A DNA stretch of 64,000 bases from Bradyrhizobium cajani (GCF_009759665.1 NZ_WQNE01000027.1:1-64000); one strand, 5' to 3'; positions 51,738 through 61,379 are shown, counted from the stretch's first letter. Notes: generated by a model from the sequence alone, not told the origin. A program made the numbers and translations.

Positions 51738-52367
51738 TCAAGCCGCCATCGTCTTGCGCAGGGCCATCTCGGTTGCAATCGCCTCCCGCACGGCGGGCCG
51801 CGCCTGCATGCGCTCCAGATAGGACGACAACGCCGGCCATTGCGCGATGTCGACGCCTGCGGGACGGAGCAGCAGCAAGGCCCAGGTGAGGTGGGCATCA
51901 GCGACGGTGAAACTGTTGCCGACGAGGAATTCGCGGTTGGCCAAGTGCATGGCGGGCACCGACAATGTCTGTGCGATCCTGGCACGCGGCTTGGCGAGCG
52001 AGCCGTCGTCCTTGTACCAGAAGGTCGGATACAGGAACGCCTTGTGGATCTCGGCGCCGATGAAGCTCAGCCATTCCTGGAGGCGATAGCGGTCTGGATC
52101 GCCGAACCTCGGTGCAAGGCCCGCCTCGGGCTTCACGTCGGCGATGTATTGCAGCACGGCCGCGCTCTCGGTCAGCCGGTCGCCGTTCTCCAGGACCAGG
52201 ACCGGCACCGCGCCCTTCGGCGAAATGGCGCGGAAATCGCTGCCGTCGTCCACGACCTGCTTGGTCCAGATATGGGCGAGGTGATATTGCGCCTCGATGC
52301 CGGCCTCCAGCAGCGCGATACGGCTGGCGAGCGAGCAGGCCATCGGAAAGAAATAGAGTTGCAGCAT
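51738..52367 (-). CDS. Glutathione S-transferase family protein
   Basis: A 209-residue protein: LQLYFFPMACSLASRIALLE (thioredoxin-fold N-domain with a Cys-Ser active-site region), SPKGAVPVLVLENGDRLTES and an all-helical C-domain with FLVGNSFTVADAHLTWALLL. The length and text fit the GST beta-like group. It follows the cysteine hydrolase gene by 13 bases on the same strand, so both should share a promoter near the LysR box at 53049. Confidence 0.9.
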   Translation of the reverse strand: MLQLYFFPMACSLASRIALLEAGIEAQYHLAHIWTKQVVDDGSDFRAISPKGAVPVLVLENGDRLTESAAVLQYIADVKPEAGLAPRFGDPDRYRLQEWLSFIGAEIHKAFLYPTFWYKDDGSLAKPRARIAQTLSVPAMHLANREFLVGNSFTVADAHLTWALLLLRPAGVDIAQWPALSSYLERMQARPAVREAIATEMALRKTMAA

Positions 52368-52380
52368 CTCGGCGCTCCCG

Positions 52381-52974
52381 TCACGTCAGCGCATCGCCAT
52401 GCGCGATGATCGCGAAGCGGTCTGACAGCTCGGCGAGCGCGACCTCGTGAACCGTTCTTGCGGCGAGTGCTCCGCCACGCCCGTCGGGCAGATCGCGCGT
52501 GGCGCAGGCATCGGCCGCGATGGTGGTCCGCAAGCCGAGATCGAGTGCCGCGCGTGCTGTCGAACTGACGCACATATGGGTCATGAAGCCCGCCAGCACG
52601 ATGTTCTTGCGCCCGGTCGCCGCCAATCGGGCCTGCAGATCGGTGCCGGCGAAGGCGTTCGGCAGCGCTTTCTCGATCACCGGCTCGGCCGCGAGCGGTG
52701 TCAGGTCGGCGACGATCGCGCCGCGCTCGGCCTCGCGGTCGAACAGGCCGCCGGCGCGGCCCTTGTGCGCGACATGGAAGATCGCGGCGCCGCTCGCCCT
52801 CGCGCGGGCGAGCAGGCGGGCGGCCGCGGCGATCGCAACCTTCGCATCGGGCAGGGCCAGCGGGCCGGCGCAATATTCGTTCTGGATGTCGATCAGCACG
52901 AGGCAGGACTCACCGAGTTTCGGCGGATTGAGATCGGCGCCGGCGAGTTCGAGCAGGGTTTTGGGAGCGGTCAT
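52381..52974 (-). CDS. Isochorismatase-like cysteine hydrolase
   Basis: A 197-residue enzyme of the cysteine hydrolase family (nicotinamidase, isochorismatase, N-carbamoyl hydrolases). LVLIDIQNEY carries the catalytic Asp, FHVAHKG the Lys equivalent region and AGFMTHMCVSSTARAALDLG the nucleophilic Cys. Substrate cannot be assigned. It is the first gene of a two-gene operon with GST and is transcribed divergently from a LysR regulator. Confidence 0.9.
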   Translation of the reverse strand: MTAPKTLLELAGADLNPPKLGESCLVLIDIQNEYCAGPLALPDAKVAIAAAARLLARARASGAAIFHVAHKGRAGGLFDREAERGAIVADLTPLAAEPVIEKALPNAFAGTDLQARLAATGRKNIVLAGFMTHMCVSSTARAALDLGLRTTIAADACATRDLPDGRGGALAARTVHEVALAELSDRFAIIAHGDALT

Positions 52975-53048
52975 GCTGGTCAGGCCTTCTTGCGAATATC
53001 GGATGGCGTGACACTAGCGCGGCGACGGCCTGCCATTGTGCAGGACTA

Positions 53049-53067
53049 TTGCAGCATATGGCTGCAA
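53049..53067. promoter_or_regulatory. LysR-type binding box in divergent promoter
   Basis: TTGCAGC (53049-53055), ATATG, GCTGCAA (53061-53067): a perfect 7-bp inverted repeat containing the T-N11-A pattern used by LysR proteins. It lies 39 bases before the LysR ATG and 75 bases before the cysteine hydrolase ATG, a typical position for control of both. Confidence 0.65.
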
Positions 53068-53105
53068 ATTTGCAGGGCGAAGCGCCGCCTGCTAGGCTCG
53101 CGGCG

Positions 53106-53945
53106 ATGAACTGGGACGATCTGCGCATCATCGCCGCGGTGAGGGACGAGGGCACCTATGCCGGCGCCAGCGCGCGGCTGCGCATCGACGAGACCACGGT
53201 CGGCCGCAGGCTCGCGCGTATCCAGCGCAATCTCGGCGTGCCGCTGTTCGATGCGGTGGACGGCCTGCGCCGGCCGACGCGGCATTGCGAGGCGGTGCTC
53301 GAGCATGTCAGCGCGATGGCCGCGCATGTCGCGGCGATCGACCGCATCGGCGAGAGCCAGCCCGGTCCGGTCGGCCGCCTGCGCATCGCCTCGACCAATG
53401 CGGTCGCCGAAGAGCTGCTGGCGCCGCACGCAAGCGCGTTCCTGCGCGATCACCCCGGCCTGACCCTGCAATTCCTGACCTCTAGCGGCAACGTCAAGTT
53501 CTCGCGCTGGCAGGCCGACCTCGCCATCCGCTTGCGCAAGCCGGAGAAGGGCGACTTCACCATCTCCAAGCTCGCCGATGTCAGGCTGTATTTCTTCGAG
53601 CCCGTGGACCGCAGCGGCGGCGAGCCGGTCGCCTGTGTCTATCCCGACGAGCTCGACGCGATCCCGGAAGCGCAGTTTTTGCGTGCGAAGCGTCTGAAGA
53701 ACGTGCGCTGCGTCACCGACAACGTGCGCATCATCCGCATCATGATCCAGTCGCATCAGGCTATCGGCGTGCTGCCCGAACATAGCTGCGGGGCGCTGCT
53801 CGCCGACCGCAGCCTGCGCGCAACGCTGCTGCCGAGGCGGCGCGATGTCTGGCTGCTGGTGCAGAACCATCTGAAGCGCGATCCGGCGACGCGGCTCACC
53901 ATCGAATGGGTGCGGCACTGCTTCAAGGATCTTTCGCACCGCTGA
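53106..53945 (+). CDS. LysR family transcriptional regulator
   Basis: A 279-residue regulator. The helix-turn-helix is at the N terminus (MNWDDLRIIAAVRDEGTYAG, then ASARLRIDETTVGRRLARIQ), and the substrate-binding domain follows (GRLRIASTNAVAEELLAPHA). The start at 53106 fits the family, in which DNA-binding begins a few residues after Met. It is divergent from the cysteine hydrolase and GST operon and is their likely regulator through the box at 53049. Effector unknown. Confidence 0.9.
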   Translation: MNWDDLRIIAAVRDEGTYAGASARLRIDETTVGRRLARIQRNLGVPLFDAVDGLRRPTRHCEAVLEHVSAMAAHVAAIDRIGESQPGPVGRLRIASTNAVAEELLAPHASAFLRDHPGLTLQFLTSSGNVKFSRWQADLAIRLRKPEKGDFTISKLADVRLYFFEPVDRSGGEPVACVYPDELDAIPEAQFLRAKRLKNVRCVTDNVRIIRIMIQSHQAIGVLPEHSCGALLADRSLRATLLPRRRDVWLLVQNHLKRDPATRLTIEWVRHCFKDLSHR

Positions 53946-54081
53946 CCGCGGGTCGGTGCCCAGGGCCCTTCGTTGAACGCAGTCTGCGCAAGGCGCGACC
54001 AAATTCGGAGATTGCAGGGGATTGTGCGCGCCCACAGGTTGCGTAATCTCGTGCCAGTTGCGGTTCGATCAGGGCAGGCGC

Positions 54082-54825
54082 ATGACCATTCTTCAGGAAA
54101 CGATCCGGCCCTCGCGTGCGCAATCGCGGGAATGGAAGGCGATCATCGTGCTGATCCTGCTGATCCCGGTGCTGTGGTCGCCGCCGTTCCTGTTTCGCTT
54201 CTTCCTGTATCAGCCGTTCAACATCCCGTCTGGTTCGATGTCGCCGACGCTGACGGTCGGCGACTATGTGTTCGCCGCGAAATATGCCTATGGCTACGGC
54301 CGCTATTCGTTTCCTTTCGCGCCGTCCTGGATCTCGGGCCGCATCTTTGCCGCCGAGCCCGAATATGGCGACATCGTCGTGTTCCGGACGCCGAAGGACA
54401 CCTCGGTCGACTACGTCAAGCGCGTGGTCGGGCTGCCCGGCGACCGCATCCAGATGCGGCAGGGGCAGCTCTTACTGAACGACAGGCCGGTGACGCGCGT
54501 CGCGCTCGAGATGGGGCTCGCCGGCACCGCCTGTGGAGGCGACCTCAAGGTCAAGCGCTGGCGCGAGACGCTGCCGAGCGGTGCGTCTTATGTAACCTAC
54601 GACTGCGTCGACAACGGCTTTCTCGACAACACGAACGTCTACACCGTGCCTCCCGGCCATTTCTTCGTGCTCGGCGACAACCGCGACAATTCCACCGATA
54701 GCCGCATGGCGTCGTCCATGGGATTCATCCCGATGGACAATCTCGTCGGCAAGGTGACGCGGATCTTCTGGTCGCTCGACGAAGACGGCGAGCCGCACAT
54801 GGAGCGGCTGGGGAAGGTGGAATGA
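54082..54825 (+). CDS. lepB: Signal peptidase I
   Basis: A 247-residue membrane peptidase. One helix (about 19-43) is followed by NIPSGSMSPTLTVGDYVFAA with nucleophile S52, VDYVKRVVGLPGDRI with general-base K113, and GHFFVLGDNRDNSTDSR. It cleaves signal peptides of exported proteins. The family contains both Ser and Lys and length is normal. The ATG at 54082 follows AGGGCAGGCG. In Bradyrhizobium more than one lepB-like gene may occur, so it could be a second copy; no rnc or acpS neighbours are present. Confidence 0.92.
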   Translation: MTILQETIRPSRAQSREWKAIIVLILLIPVLWSPPFLFRFFLYQPFNIPSGSMSPTLTVGDYVFAAKYAYGYGRYSFPFAPSWISGRIFAAEPEYGDIVVFRTPKDTSVDYVKRVVGLPGDRIQMRQGQLLLNDRPVTRVALEMGLAGTACGGDLKVKRWRETLPSGASYVTYDCVDNGFLDNTNVYTVPPGHFFVLGDNRDNSTDSRMASSMGFIPMDNLVGKVTRIFWSLDEDGEPHMERLGKVE

Positions 54826-54835
54826 GGGTCCGGCT

Positions 54836-55054
54836 GTCATTCCGGGGCGGCGCGAAGCGCCGAGCTATGGTGCGCAATTGCGCACCTGAGAATCCATAAC
54901 CACAGGCGGATGGAATGGCCCACTATGTCCATCGTCCGCGGCTGATCGAGGAGCAGAACCCGAACTGGGATGATCTCTACCCCGGGATAACCAACTGAGG
55001 TTCGTGGTTATGGATTCCGGGCTCGCGCGCAAGGGGCGCGCGCCCCGGAATGAC
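54836..55054. repeat. Expanded TCATTCCGGGG-family palindrome with a short ORF between its arms
   Basis: GTCATTCCGGGGCGGCGCGA and GGGCGCGCGCCCCGGAATGA are the outer arms and CCATAACCAC/GTGGTTATGG inner ones. At 219 bases it is about twice the usual length. The 18-bp palindrome GGTGCGCAATTGCGCACC is nested at 54869-54886. The loop carries a small open frame at 54915-54998. Confidence 0.8.
54915..54998 (+). CDS. Possible 27-residue peptide inside a palindromic repeat
   Basis: ATG at 54915 to TGA at 54996-54998 encodes a short polar peptide that begins MAHYVHRPRLIEEQNPNWDD and ends LYPGITN. It contains no membrane helix. The ribosome site (GGCGGATGGA) is poor. The composition (Tyr, His, Trp, Asp) looks more protein-like than random reading of the repeat arms, and it lies wholly in the expanded loop. 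It may be a captured gene fragment instead of an active gene. Confidence 0.3.
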   Translation: MAHYVHRPRLIEEQNPNWDDLYPGITN

Positions 55055-55082
55055 GGGAGGAGAGCGTTTGCCCCCAAAACAA

Positions 55083-55108
55083 AAACCCCGGCATCGCTGC
55101 CGGGGTTT
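55083..55108 (-). terminator. Intrinsic terminator of groESL
   Basis: Read on the minus strand, AAACCCCGGCA, loop GCGA, TGCCGGGGTTT, then a T-rich run (reverse of AAAACAAAAA at 55076-55085). The 11-bp stem lies 25 bases after the groEL stop. This is a clear rho-independent terminator. Confidence 0.92.
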
Positions 55109-55132
55109 CGTAGTCCTTGAGGTGGCCGGACC

Positions 55133-56773
<1,641 letters not shown>

Positions 56774-56816
56774 CTGGATTTTTCCTTGAGGATTGACTGG
56801 AGGGAGGGAGGGGCTC

Positions 56817-57131
56817 TTAAGCCGCCTTCTTCTTGGAATCGCTGACCTCGAGAACGCCCATCACGTCGCTCTCCTTCATGATCAGCAGGTCCTGGCCGTC
56901 GATCTTGACCTCGGTGCCGGACCACTTGCCGAACAGCACGCGGTCGCCGACCTTCAGGTCGATCGGGATCAGCTTGCCAGCTTCGTCGCGGCCACCCGGG
57001 CCAACGGCGACGATCTCGCCCTGGGAGGGCTTTTCCTTGGCAGTGTCGGGAATGATGATGCCGCCAGCGGTCTTCTCTTCTGCGTCGATGCGCTTGACCA
57101 CGACGCGGTCGTGAAGCGGACGGAATTTCAT
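56817..57131 (-). CDS. groES: Co-chaperonin GroES
   Basis: A 104-residue co-chaperonin that caps the GroEL ring. MKFRPLHDRVVVKRIDAEEK and the mobile loop EEKTAGGIIIPDTAKEKPSQ are canonical, as is RVLFGKWSGTEVKIDGQDLL. The ATG at 57131 follows AGGAGGACTGC. It opens the groESL operon and lies just downstream of a CIRCE operator and a promoter with 17-base spacing. Confidence 0.98.
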   Translation of the reverse strand: MKFRPLHDRVVVKRIDAEEKTAGGIIIPDTAKEKPSQGEIVAVGPGGRDEAGKLIPIDLKVGDRVLFGKWSGTEVKIDGQDLLIMKESDVMGVLEVSDSKKKAA

Positions 57132-57174
57132 GCAGTCCTCCTAAACATTTGCACGAGTTGAGGATTTTGGATTA

Positions 57175-57201
57175 TTAGCAGTCGATGCCCACGAGTGCTA
57201 G
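57175..57201 (-). promoter_or_regulatory. CIRCE operator (HrcA binding site) for groESL
   Basis: TTAGCAGTC, 9-base spacer, GAGTGCTAG, against the consensus TTAGCACTC-N9-GAGTGCTAA: 16 of 18 arm positions match. It lies 44 bases before the groES ATG and downstream of the promoter at 57218, where HrcA would block transcription and release it on heat stress. Confidence 0.93.
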
Positions 57202-57217
57202 CGCGCAGGCGAGGCAG

Positions 57218-57246
57218 AAATAGGACAGGATTTTTGCGGGGGCAAG
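57218..57246 (-). promoter_or_regulatory. Promoter of groESL
   Basis: On the minus strand, CTTGCC (57246-57241), 17 bases, CTATTT (57223-57218). Spacing is ideal. The CTTG start and CTATTT box suit both a housekeeping sigma-70 promoter and an alphaproteobacterial RpoH promoter. It lies directly upstream of CIRCE. Confidence 0.6.
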
Positions 57247-57510
57247 GGCTTGTAGCAGAAAAATCAGCAGTCGAAAGCGCGGAGTGCCAGGTTCTCTCCC
57301 GCATCGTTAACCCCGAGTCCGGCCCCGTATTAGCACGGTGTCGCCTCTGCTGCTAACGCATTGAATTTCAACAGCTTGTTAAACTTTTGGGCTTGAGATG
57401 AATTGTCAGTTTGCGTCACATTTCTCTCATGTGAGCGCATCGTTTCCGGGTGGCTCCCCGGGGCACGGATCAAGCCACCCCCTGAATGCGCTCCTGCAAA
57501 GGAGGTTGGC

Positions 57511-57798
57511 ATGGGACTGCGAGTTGGGGGCGTTTCTGATGACTTCCGGAAACAAGTGCTGGGTTACGGGCTGACGACGGCGCAAATTCTCTACCGGATG
57601 CCGGATCATCCCTCGCTGCTCCAGACCTATGTCTGGCAGAACTACGATCTCTTCCCGAAATTCCCGGCGCTGACCGATTTCCTGGCCTTCTGGCAGGAGA
57701 AGCTCGACGGCCCGCTGTTCTCGGTGACGGTCGCGCATTCCAAGCTGATCAAGCCGGCCGAGCTGCGCGCCGTGGACGGCGTGTTCCGGCTGCATTGA
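57511..57798 (+). CDS. usg: Usg family protein
   Basis: A 95-residue protein with the family core GYGLTTAQILYRMPDHPSLL then QTYVWQNYDLFPKFPALTDF. Usg-like proteins are widespread in alphaproteobacteria, named from an ORF near trp genes; they have no known activity. A perfect AAAGGAGG precedes the ATG, and longer in-frame upstream codons are not family-like. The 379 bases before it, shared with groES, hold the CIRCE operator and promoter and otherwise nothing recognised. Confidence 0.9.
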   Translation: MGLRVGGVSDDFRKQVLGYGLTTAQILYRMPDHPSLLQTYVWQNYDLFPKFPALTDFLAFWQEKLDGPLFSVTVAHSKLIKPAELRAVDGVFRLH

Positions 57799-57805
57799 GG
57801 CGGGA

Positions 57806-57900
57806 TGCGTAGGGTGGGTTAGCGCAGCGTAACCCACCACTGTGTGTCTCCGCGGAAGCGAAAGAGGTGGGTTACGCCTGCGGCTAACCCACCCTACGCA
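57806..57900. repeat. Palindromic intergenic repeat, GGGTGGGTTA family
   Basis: TGCGTAGGGTGGGTTAGCGC pairs with GCGGCTAACCCACCCTACGCA, with GTAACCCACC/GGTGGGTTAC inside. It fills the space between usg and the cupin gene. It shares a core with the unit at 31987. Confidence 0.85.
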
Positions 57901-57947
57901 AACCATTCTGTGCTAACCTCTCCCCATAACAACAACGGGAGGCGGGC

Positions 57948-58475
57948 ATGGCCAAGAAAACAAAATCGCGCAGCGCAGCGCAAGCCGCAGTGAAGAAGCG
58001 GAGCGGAGCGAAGGCCGCGGCACGATCCCCGGCGCGCAAGGCGGTGAAGGCGAAGGCGCGCACGGTCGCTGCGAAAAAGCCCGCCCGCCCGAAGCAGCGC
58101 ATCGCCATCAGCCATCATCGCGACGAGGATTTCAAAGCCGACGGCCTGCGCGCCTACGCCAAGTACCGCGACCTCGGCATTGCCGATGCGACGCACGGCC
58201 TCGCGCAAGCGCACGTCATCCGCCTGCAAGGCCCCTGCAATCCGGACGAGGTGTCCAAGCTGCACTTCCACGACGTCGAATTCCAGATGGTCTACGTCCT
58301 CAAGGGCTGGGTGAAGACCTACATGGAGGGCCAGGGCGAGACCCTGATGAAGGAGGGCAGCGCCTGGACCCAGCCGCCGAAGATCAAGCACATGATCCTG
58401 GATTATTCGGACGATGTGGAGCTGCTGGAGGTGATCCTGCCGGCTGAGTTCAAGACGGTGGAGCTGAAGGCGTAG
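57948..58475 (+). CDS. Cupin-domain protein with Lys/Ala-rich histone-like tail
   Basis: A 175-residue protein. The first about 50 residues are a Lys/Ala/Arg-rich tail like histone H1 or bacterial Hc1/AlgP proteins (AKKTKSRSAAQAAVKKRSGA, PARKAVKAKARTVAAKKPAR). The rest is a cupin: SKLHFHDVEFQMVYVLKGWV with metal-type His/Glu spacing, GETLMKEGSAWTQPP and LLEVILPAEFKTVEL. A DNA- or RNA-binding tail joined to a small-ligand cupin is unusual. CGGGAGGCGGGC precedes the ATG. No regulator or enzyme partner is adjacent, so its role is unknown. Confidence 0.82.
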   Translation: MAKKTKSRSAAQAAVKKRSGAKAAARSPARKAVKAKARTVAAKKPARPKQRIAISHHRDEDFKADGLRAYAKYRDLGIADATHGLAQAHVIRLQGPCNPDEVSKLHFHDVEFQMVYVLKGWVKTYMEGQGETLMKEGSAWTQPPKIKHMILDYSDDVELLEVILPAEFKTVELKA

Positions 58476-58509
58476 GCGCTGTCGGGAGAGGCGCGCACGC
58501 CTCTCCACT

Positions 58510-58625
58510 CGTCATTGCGAGGAGCCCGCGACAAAATTGCGAAGCAATTTTGCGCTGGCGACGAAGCAATCCAGATTATCTCCGCGGATGCATTTCTGGA
58601 TTGCTTCGCTTGGCTCGCAATGACG
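58510..58625. repeat. Palindromic intergenic repeat, GTCATTGCGAG family
   Basis: CGTCATTGCGAGGAGCCCGC at the left pairs in part with CTTGGCTCGCAATGACG at the right; GAAGCAATCCAG and CTGGATTGCTTC pair inside. An extra short dyad AAAATTGC/GCAATTTT lies in the left arm. The remaining bases before 58787 show nothing recognised. Confidence 0.85.
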
Positions 58626-58786
58626 GCGGAGAGATTTACGGGACATACGATCTCTAAAAATCGACCGATCCGCGAAACCGGGAAGTTACCCCTCGGATGG
58701 TTTCAGCCGCTCCACAGGGCGGCGCTAACCAGTCGAAAACATCCTTCGCGTCAACTCAGGGCTGTGAAAATGCAGGACATGCTTTC

Positions 58787-59998
58787 ATGGCAATCAACAC
58801 GTTTGGCCGACGCGGCGTTGTGGCGCCGCCTCCAAGAGGGGCGTTGCAACCTGCATCGTTTCAACCGGTCGCCGCGCCGATCGCTCCCCGGCCCTTGTCC
58901 ACCGAGGGGACGCTCTTTCGCGACAACAAGCTGCTGGCCGATATCCCTTTCCTCACCATTGGCCTGATCTTCGGTCTGCTGCTGATCTTCGCCCTGCAAC
59001 GCAGTCTGGCCATCGACATTGCGCCGGACGGTTCACTCAATGTCCGCTCGCTGATAGCCCAGGGCGCGTCCGGTTACGATCTGGTTGTCGAAAGGGGAGA
59101 GTGGTGGCGGATCGGCCTTGCGCCGCTGCTGCATGGCAGCGGGTGGCACCTCATCAGCAACTGCGTTGCGCTGTTCATCGTCGGCGTCAGGCTCGAGAGC
59201 CTGATCGGTCGCGGCTGGTTTTCGCTGATCTTCGTTGCCAGCGCCGTGGCCGGTGAGGCCGGCTCGCTGCTGGGCAATGGCTCCGGCACGGTGGGCGTCG
59301 GCGCATCCGGCGCCATTACCGGGCTCATCGCTGCGCTGTTCGTCGCGAGCTTCGATCCCGAAGCGGACGCCGATCAAACAATATCGAGATTGAAGACGTC
59401 GCTCTTCTTCGGCGTTCCGGCGCTGCTGCCGCTGGCCTTTGGAGCCTCCGGCAACGTCAACTATTATGCCCATGCAGGTGGTGCTCTGGCCGGCGCCGCG
59501 CTTGCCATCATGCCGTGGCTCGCCTTCTGGTCCTATGACAGCCTGCCGCGGAGTGCCAGCATGACGCTGCTCGCAGGATTCATCGGATCTCTGATCTGCG
59601 CCGGCTTCGCCGCCGCTCATTATTCGTCCTACATGGCCGATGCCGTGCACTATATCCGCGCGTCGGAAGTGCCGTCGAAGGCTGACGAGATAGTCAGTCG
59701 GTCTTCCGATCTCGTCACCCGCTACCCGAAAGATCCGCGGGCTCATCTGTTCCGAGCGATCTCCTTCCTTGAACAAGCGAACCTCAGTGCCGCCGAGACG
59801 GAAACACGAACCGCGATGTCGCTCGCCGCTTCGGATGTGGCGGGCGGGCCGGTGCGCGTCGGGGCGCAGGGCTTGATGGCAGTGTTGATGTGGGCGCAGG
59901 GACGAAACAGCGAGGCGAAAGCCATGGCGGTCGAGCCGTGCCGTGCCAAGCTGGCCGACGTGCGTCGCATCTTGCAGAAGCAGAAGCTGTGCGGTTGA
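58787..59998 (+). CDS. Rhomboid family intramembrane protease with C-terminal helical region
   Basis: A 403-residue protein. A polar N-terminal part (about 50) is followed by the first helix (FLTIGLIFGLLLIFALQRSL), then the rhomboid core: EWWRIGLAPLLHGSGWHLIS (His and the L1 loop), VGVGASGAITGLIAALFVAS with the catalytic Ser, and YYAHAGGALAGAALAI with the catalytic His. The last about 100 residues (DEIVSRSSDLVTRYPKDPRA) are TPR-like helices. Rhomboids cut membrane proteins within the bilayer. The ATG at 58787 was chosen over earlier in-frame starts that lack support. Confidence 0.87.
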   Translation: MAINTFGRRGVVAPPPRGALQPASFQPVAAPIAPRPLSTEGTLFRDNKLLADIPFLTIGLIFGLLLIFALQRSLAIDIAPDGSLNVRSLIAQGASGYDLVVERGEWWRIGLAPLLHGSGWHLISNCVALFIVGVRLESLIGRGWFSLIFVASAVAGEAGSLLGNGSGTVGVGASGAITGLIAALFVASFDPEADADQTISRLKTSLFFGVPALLPLAFGASGNVNYYAHAGGALAGAALAIMPWLAFWSYDSLPRSASMTLLAGFIGSLICAGFAAAHYSSYMADAVHYIRASEVPSKADEIVSRSSDLVTRYPKDPRAHLFRAISFLEQANLSAAETETRTAMSLAASDVAGGPVRVGAQGLMAVLMWAQGRNSEAKAMAVEPCRAKLADVRRILQKQKLCG

Positions 59999-60030
59999 GC
60001 GGGACGGTAGAGGCCTAGATCTCGCCGCAT

Positions 60031-60117
60031 CGTCATTGCGAGCGCAGCGAAGCAATCCAGAGTCTTTCCGCGGAAAGTTTCTGGATTCCTTCGTCGCAAG
60101 GGCTCCTCGCAATGACG
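60031..60117. repeat. Palindromic intergenic repeat, GTCATTGCGAGCG family
   Basis: CGTCATTGCGAGCGCAGCGA at the left pairs with GGGCTCCTCGCAATGACG at the right in part, with AGCAATCCAG/CTGGATTCCT inside. It separates the convergent rhomboid and nucleoside transporter genes. Confidence 0.8.
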
Positions 60118-60128
60118 AGCGGAGAGAG

Positions 60129-61379
60129 TCAACTCAGCACCCCCACCACCGCCCCCATCAAGCACGTCGTCAGCGTCCCCGACACGATCGACTTCAGCCC
60201 GAGCGCGTTGATCTCCTGGCGCCGCTCCGGGGCCATCACGCCGAGACCGCCGATCATGATGCCAAGGCTGGCGAAATTGGCGAAGCCGCACATTGCGTAG
60301 AGCATGATCAGGCGCGAGCGCGCATCCAGCGCCTCGGGCGCCAGCTTCGAGAAGTCGACATAGGCGATCAGCTCGTTGAGCACGGTCTTGGTGCCCATCA
60401 GGCTGCCGGCGGTCACCGCCTGCTCCCAGGGCAGCCCCATCAGCCAGCACACCGGCGCCATCAAGAGACCAAGCAGGCGCTGCAAAGAGATCGCGGCGCC
60501 GCCGATATTCGGCAGCAGGCCGAGGATCGCATTGACGAGATAGACGAGGGCCACCAGCACCAGCAGCATGGCGACGATATTGAGCAATAGCTCGAGACCA
60601 GCGGTGGTGCCCTTCACGATCGCGTCCATCGTGCTGGCGACCTCCATCTCCGGGTCCTCCAGCGCGCCGCCGGTGCGCTTGTCGGATGTCTCCGGCACCA
60701 TGATCAGGCTGACGAGGATCGCGGCGGGCGCGCCCAGCACGGAGGCGATGACGAAATGCGCGGCGGCGTCGGGGATGAGGGGAGCAAGGAGCGTCGCATA
60801 GAGCACCAGCACCGTGCCGGCGATCCCGGCCATGCCGCCGGTCATCACCAGGAACAGTTCGCTGCGGGTCATCTGCGCCAGATACGGCCGCACGAACAGC
60901 GGAGCCTCGACCATGCCGAGGAAGATGTTGGCGGCGGTCGACAGCCCGACCGCGCCGCCGACGCCAAGCGTGCGCTCGAGCAGCCAGGCCATGCCGCGCA
61001 CGACCGGCGGCAGCACCCGCCAGTAGAACAGCAGCGTCGTCAGCACGCTCATCACCAGCACGATCGGCAGCGCCTGGAACGCCAGGATGAAATCGGCGCC
61101 CGGCACCTTCAGATCGAAGGGCAGGGGGCCGCCGCCGATATAGCCGAACACGAAGGCGGAGCCGGCGCGCGAGGCCGCCGAGATCGCGCCGACGGCGTCG
61201 TTGATGGTGCCGAAGGCATGCGCAACCACGGGCAGCTTCAACAGCACGATGGCGGTGACGAAGGTCACGACGAGGCCGATCGCCGCCTGCCGCAGCGACA
61301 CGGCGCGACGATTCTCTGCCAACGCGAAGGCGATCAGCAGCAATGCGAAAATGCCGAGTGCCGATTGCAGCCGCAGCAT
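60129..61379 (-). CDS. nupC: Concentrative nucleoside transporter (NupC/CNT family)
   Basis: A 416-residue inner-membrane transporter with about ten hydrophobic helices. Family signatures are SAFVFGYIGGGPLPFD, a Gate/NupC region MTGGMAGIAGTVLVLYATLL, and LGLLMAPVCWLMGLPWEQAV followed by TGSLMGTKTVLNELIAY (here AGSLMGTKTVLNELIAYV). It imports nucleosides with protons or sodium. The ATG at 61379 follows GGGGACATC. It is alone on its strand and diverges from the MFS gene. Confidence 0.93.
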   Translation of the reverse strand: MLRLQSALGIFALLLIAFALAENRRAVSLRQAAIGLVVTFVTAIVLLKLPVVAHAFGTINDAVGAISAASRAGSAFVFGYIGGGPLPFDLKVPGADFILAFQALPIVLVMSVLTTLLFYWRVLPPVVRGMAWLLERTLGVGGAVGLSTAANIFLGMVEAPLFVRPYLAQMTRSELFLVMTGGMAGIAGTVLVLYATLLAPLIPDAAAHFVIASVLGAPAAILVSLIMVPETSDKRTGGALEDPEMEVASTMDAIVKGTTAGLELLLNIVAMLLVLVALVYLVNAILGLLPNIGGAAISLQRLLGLLMAPVCWLMGLPWEQAVTAGSLMGTKTVLNELIAYVDFSKLAPEALDARSRLIMLYAMCGFANFASLGIMIGGLGVMAPERRQEINALGLKSIVSGTLTTCLMGAVVGVLS

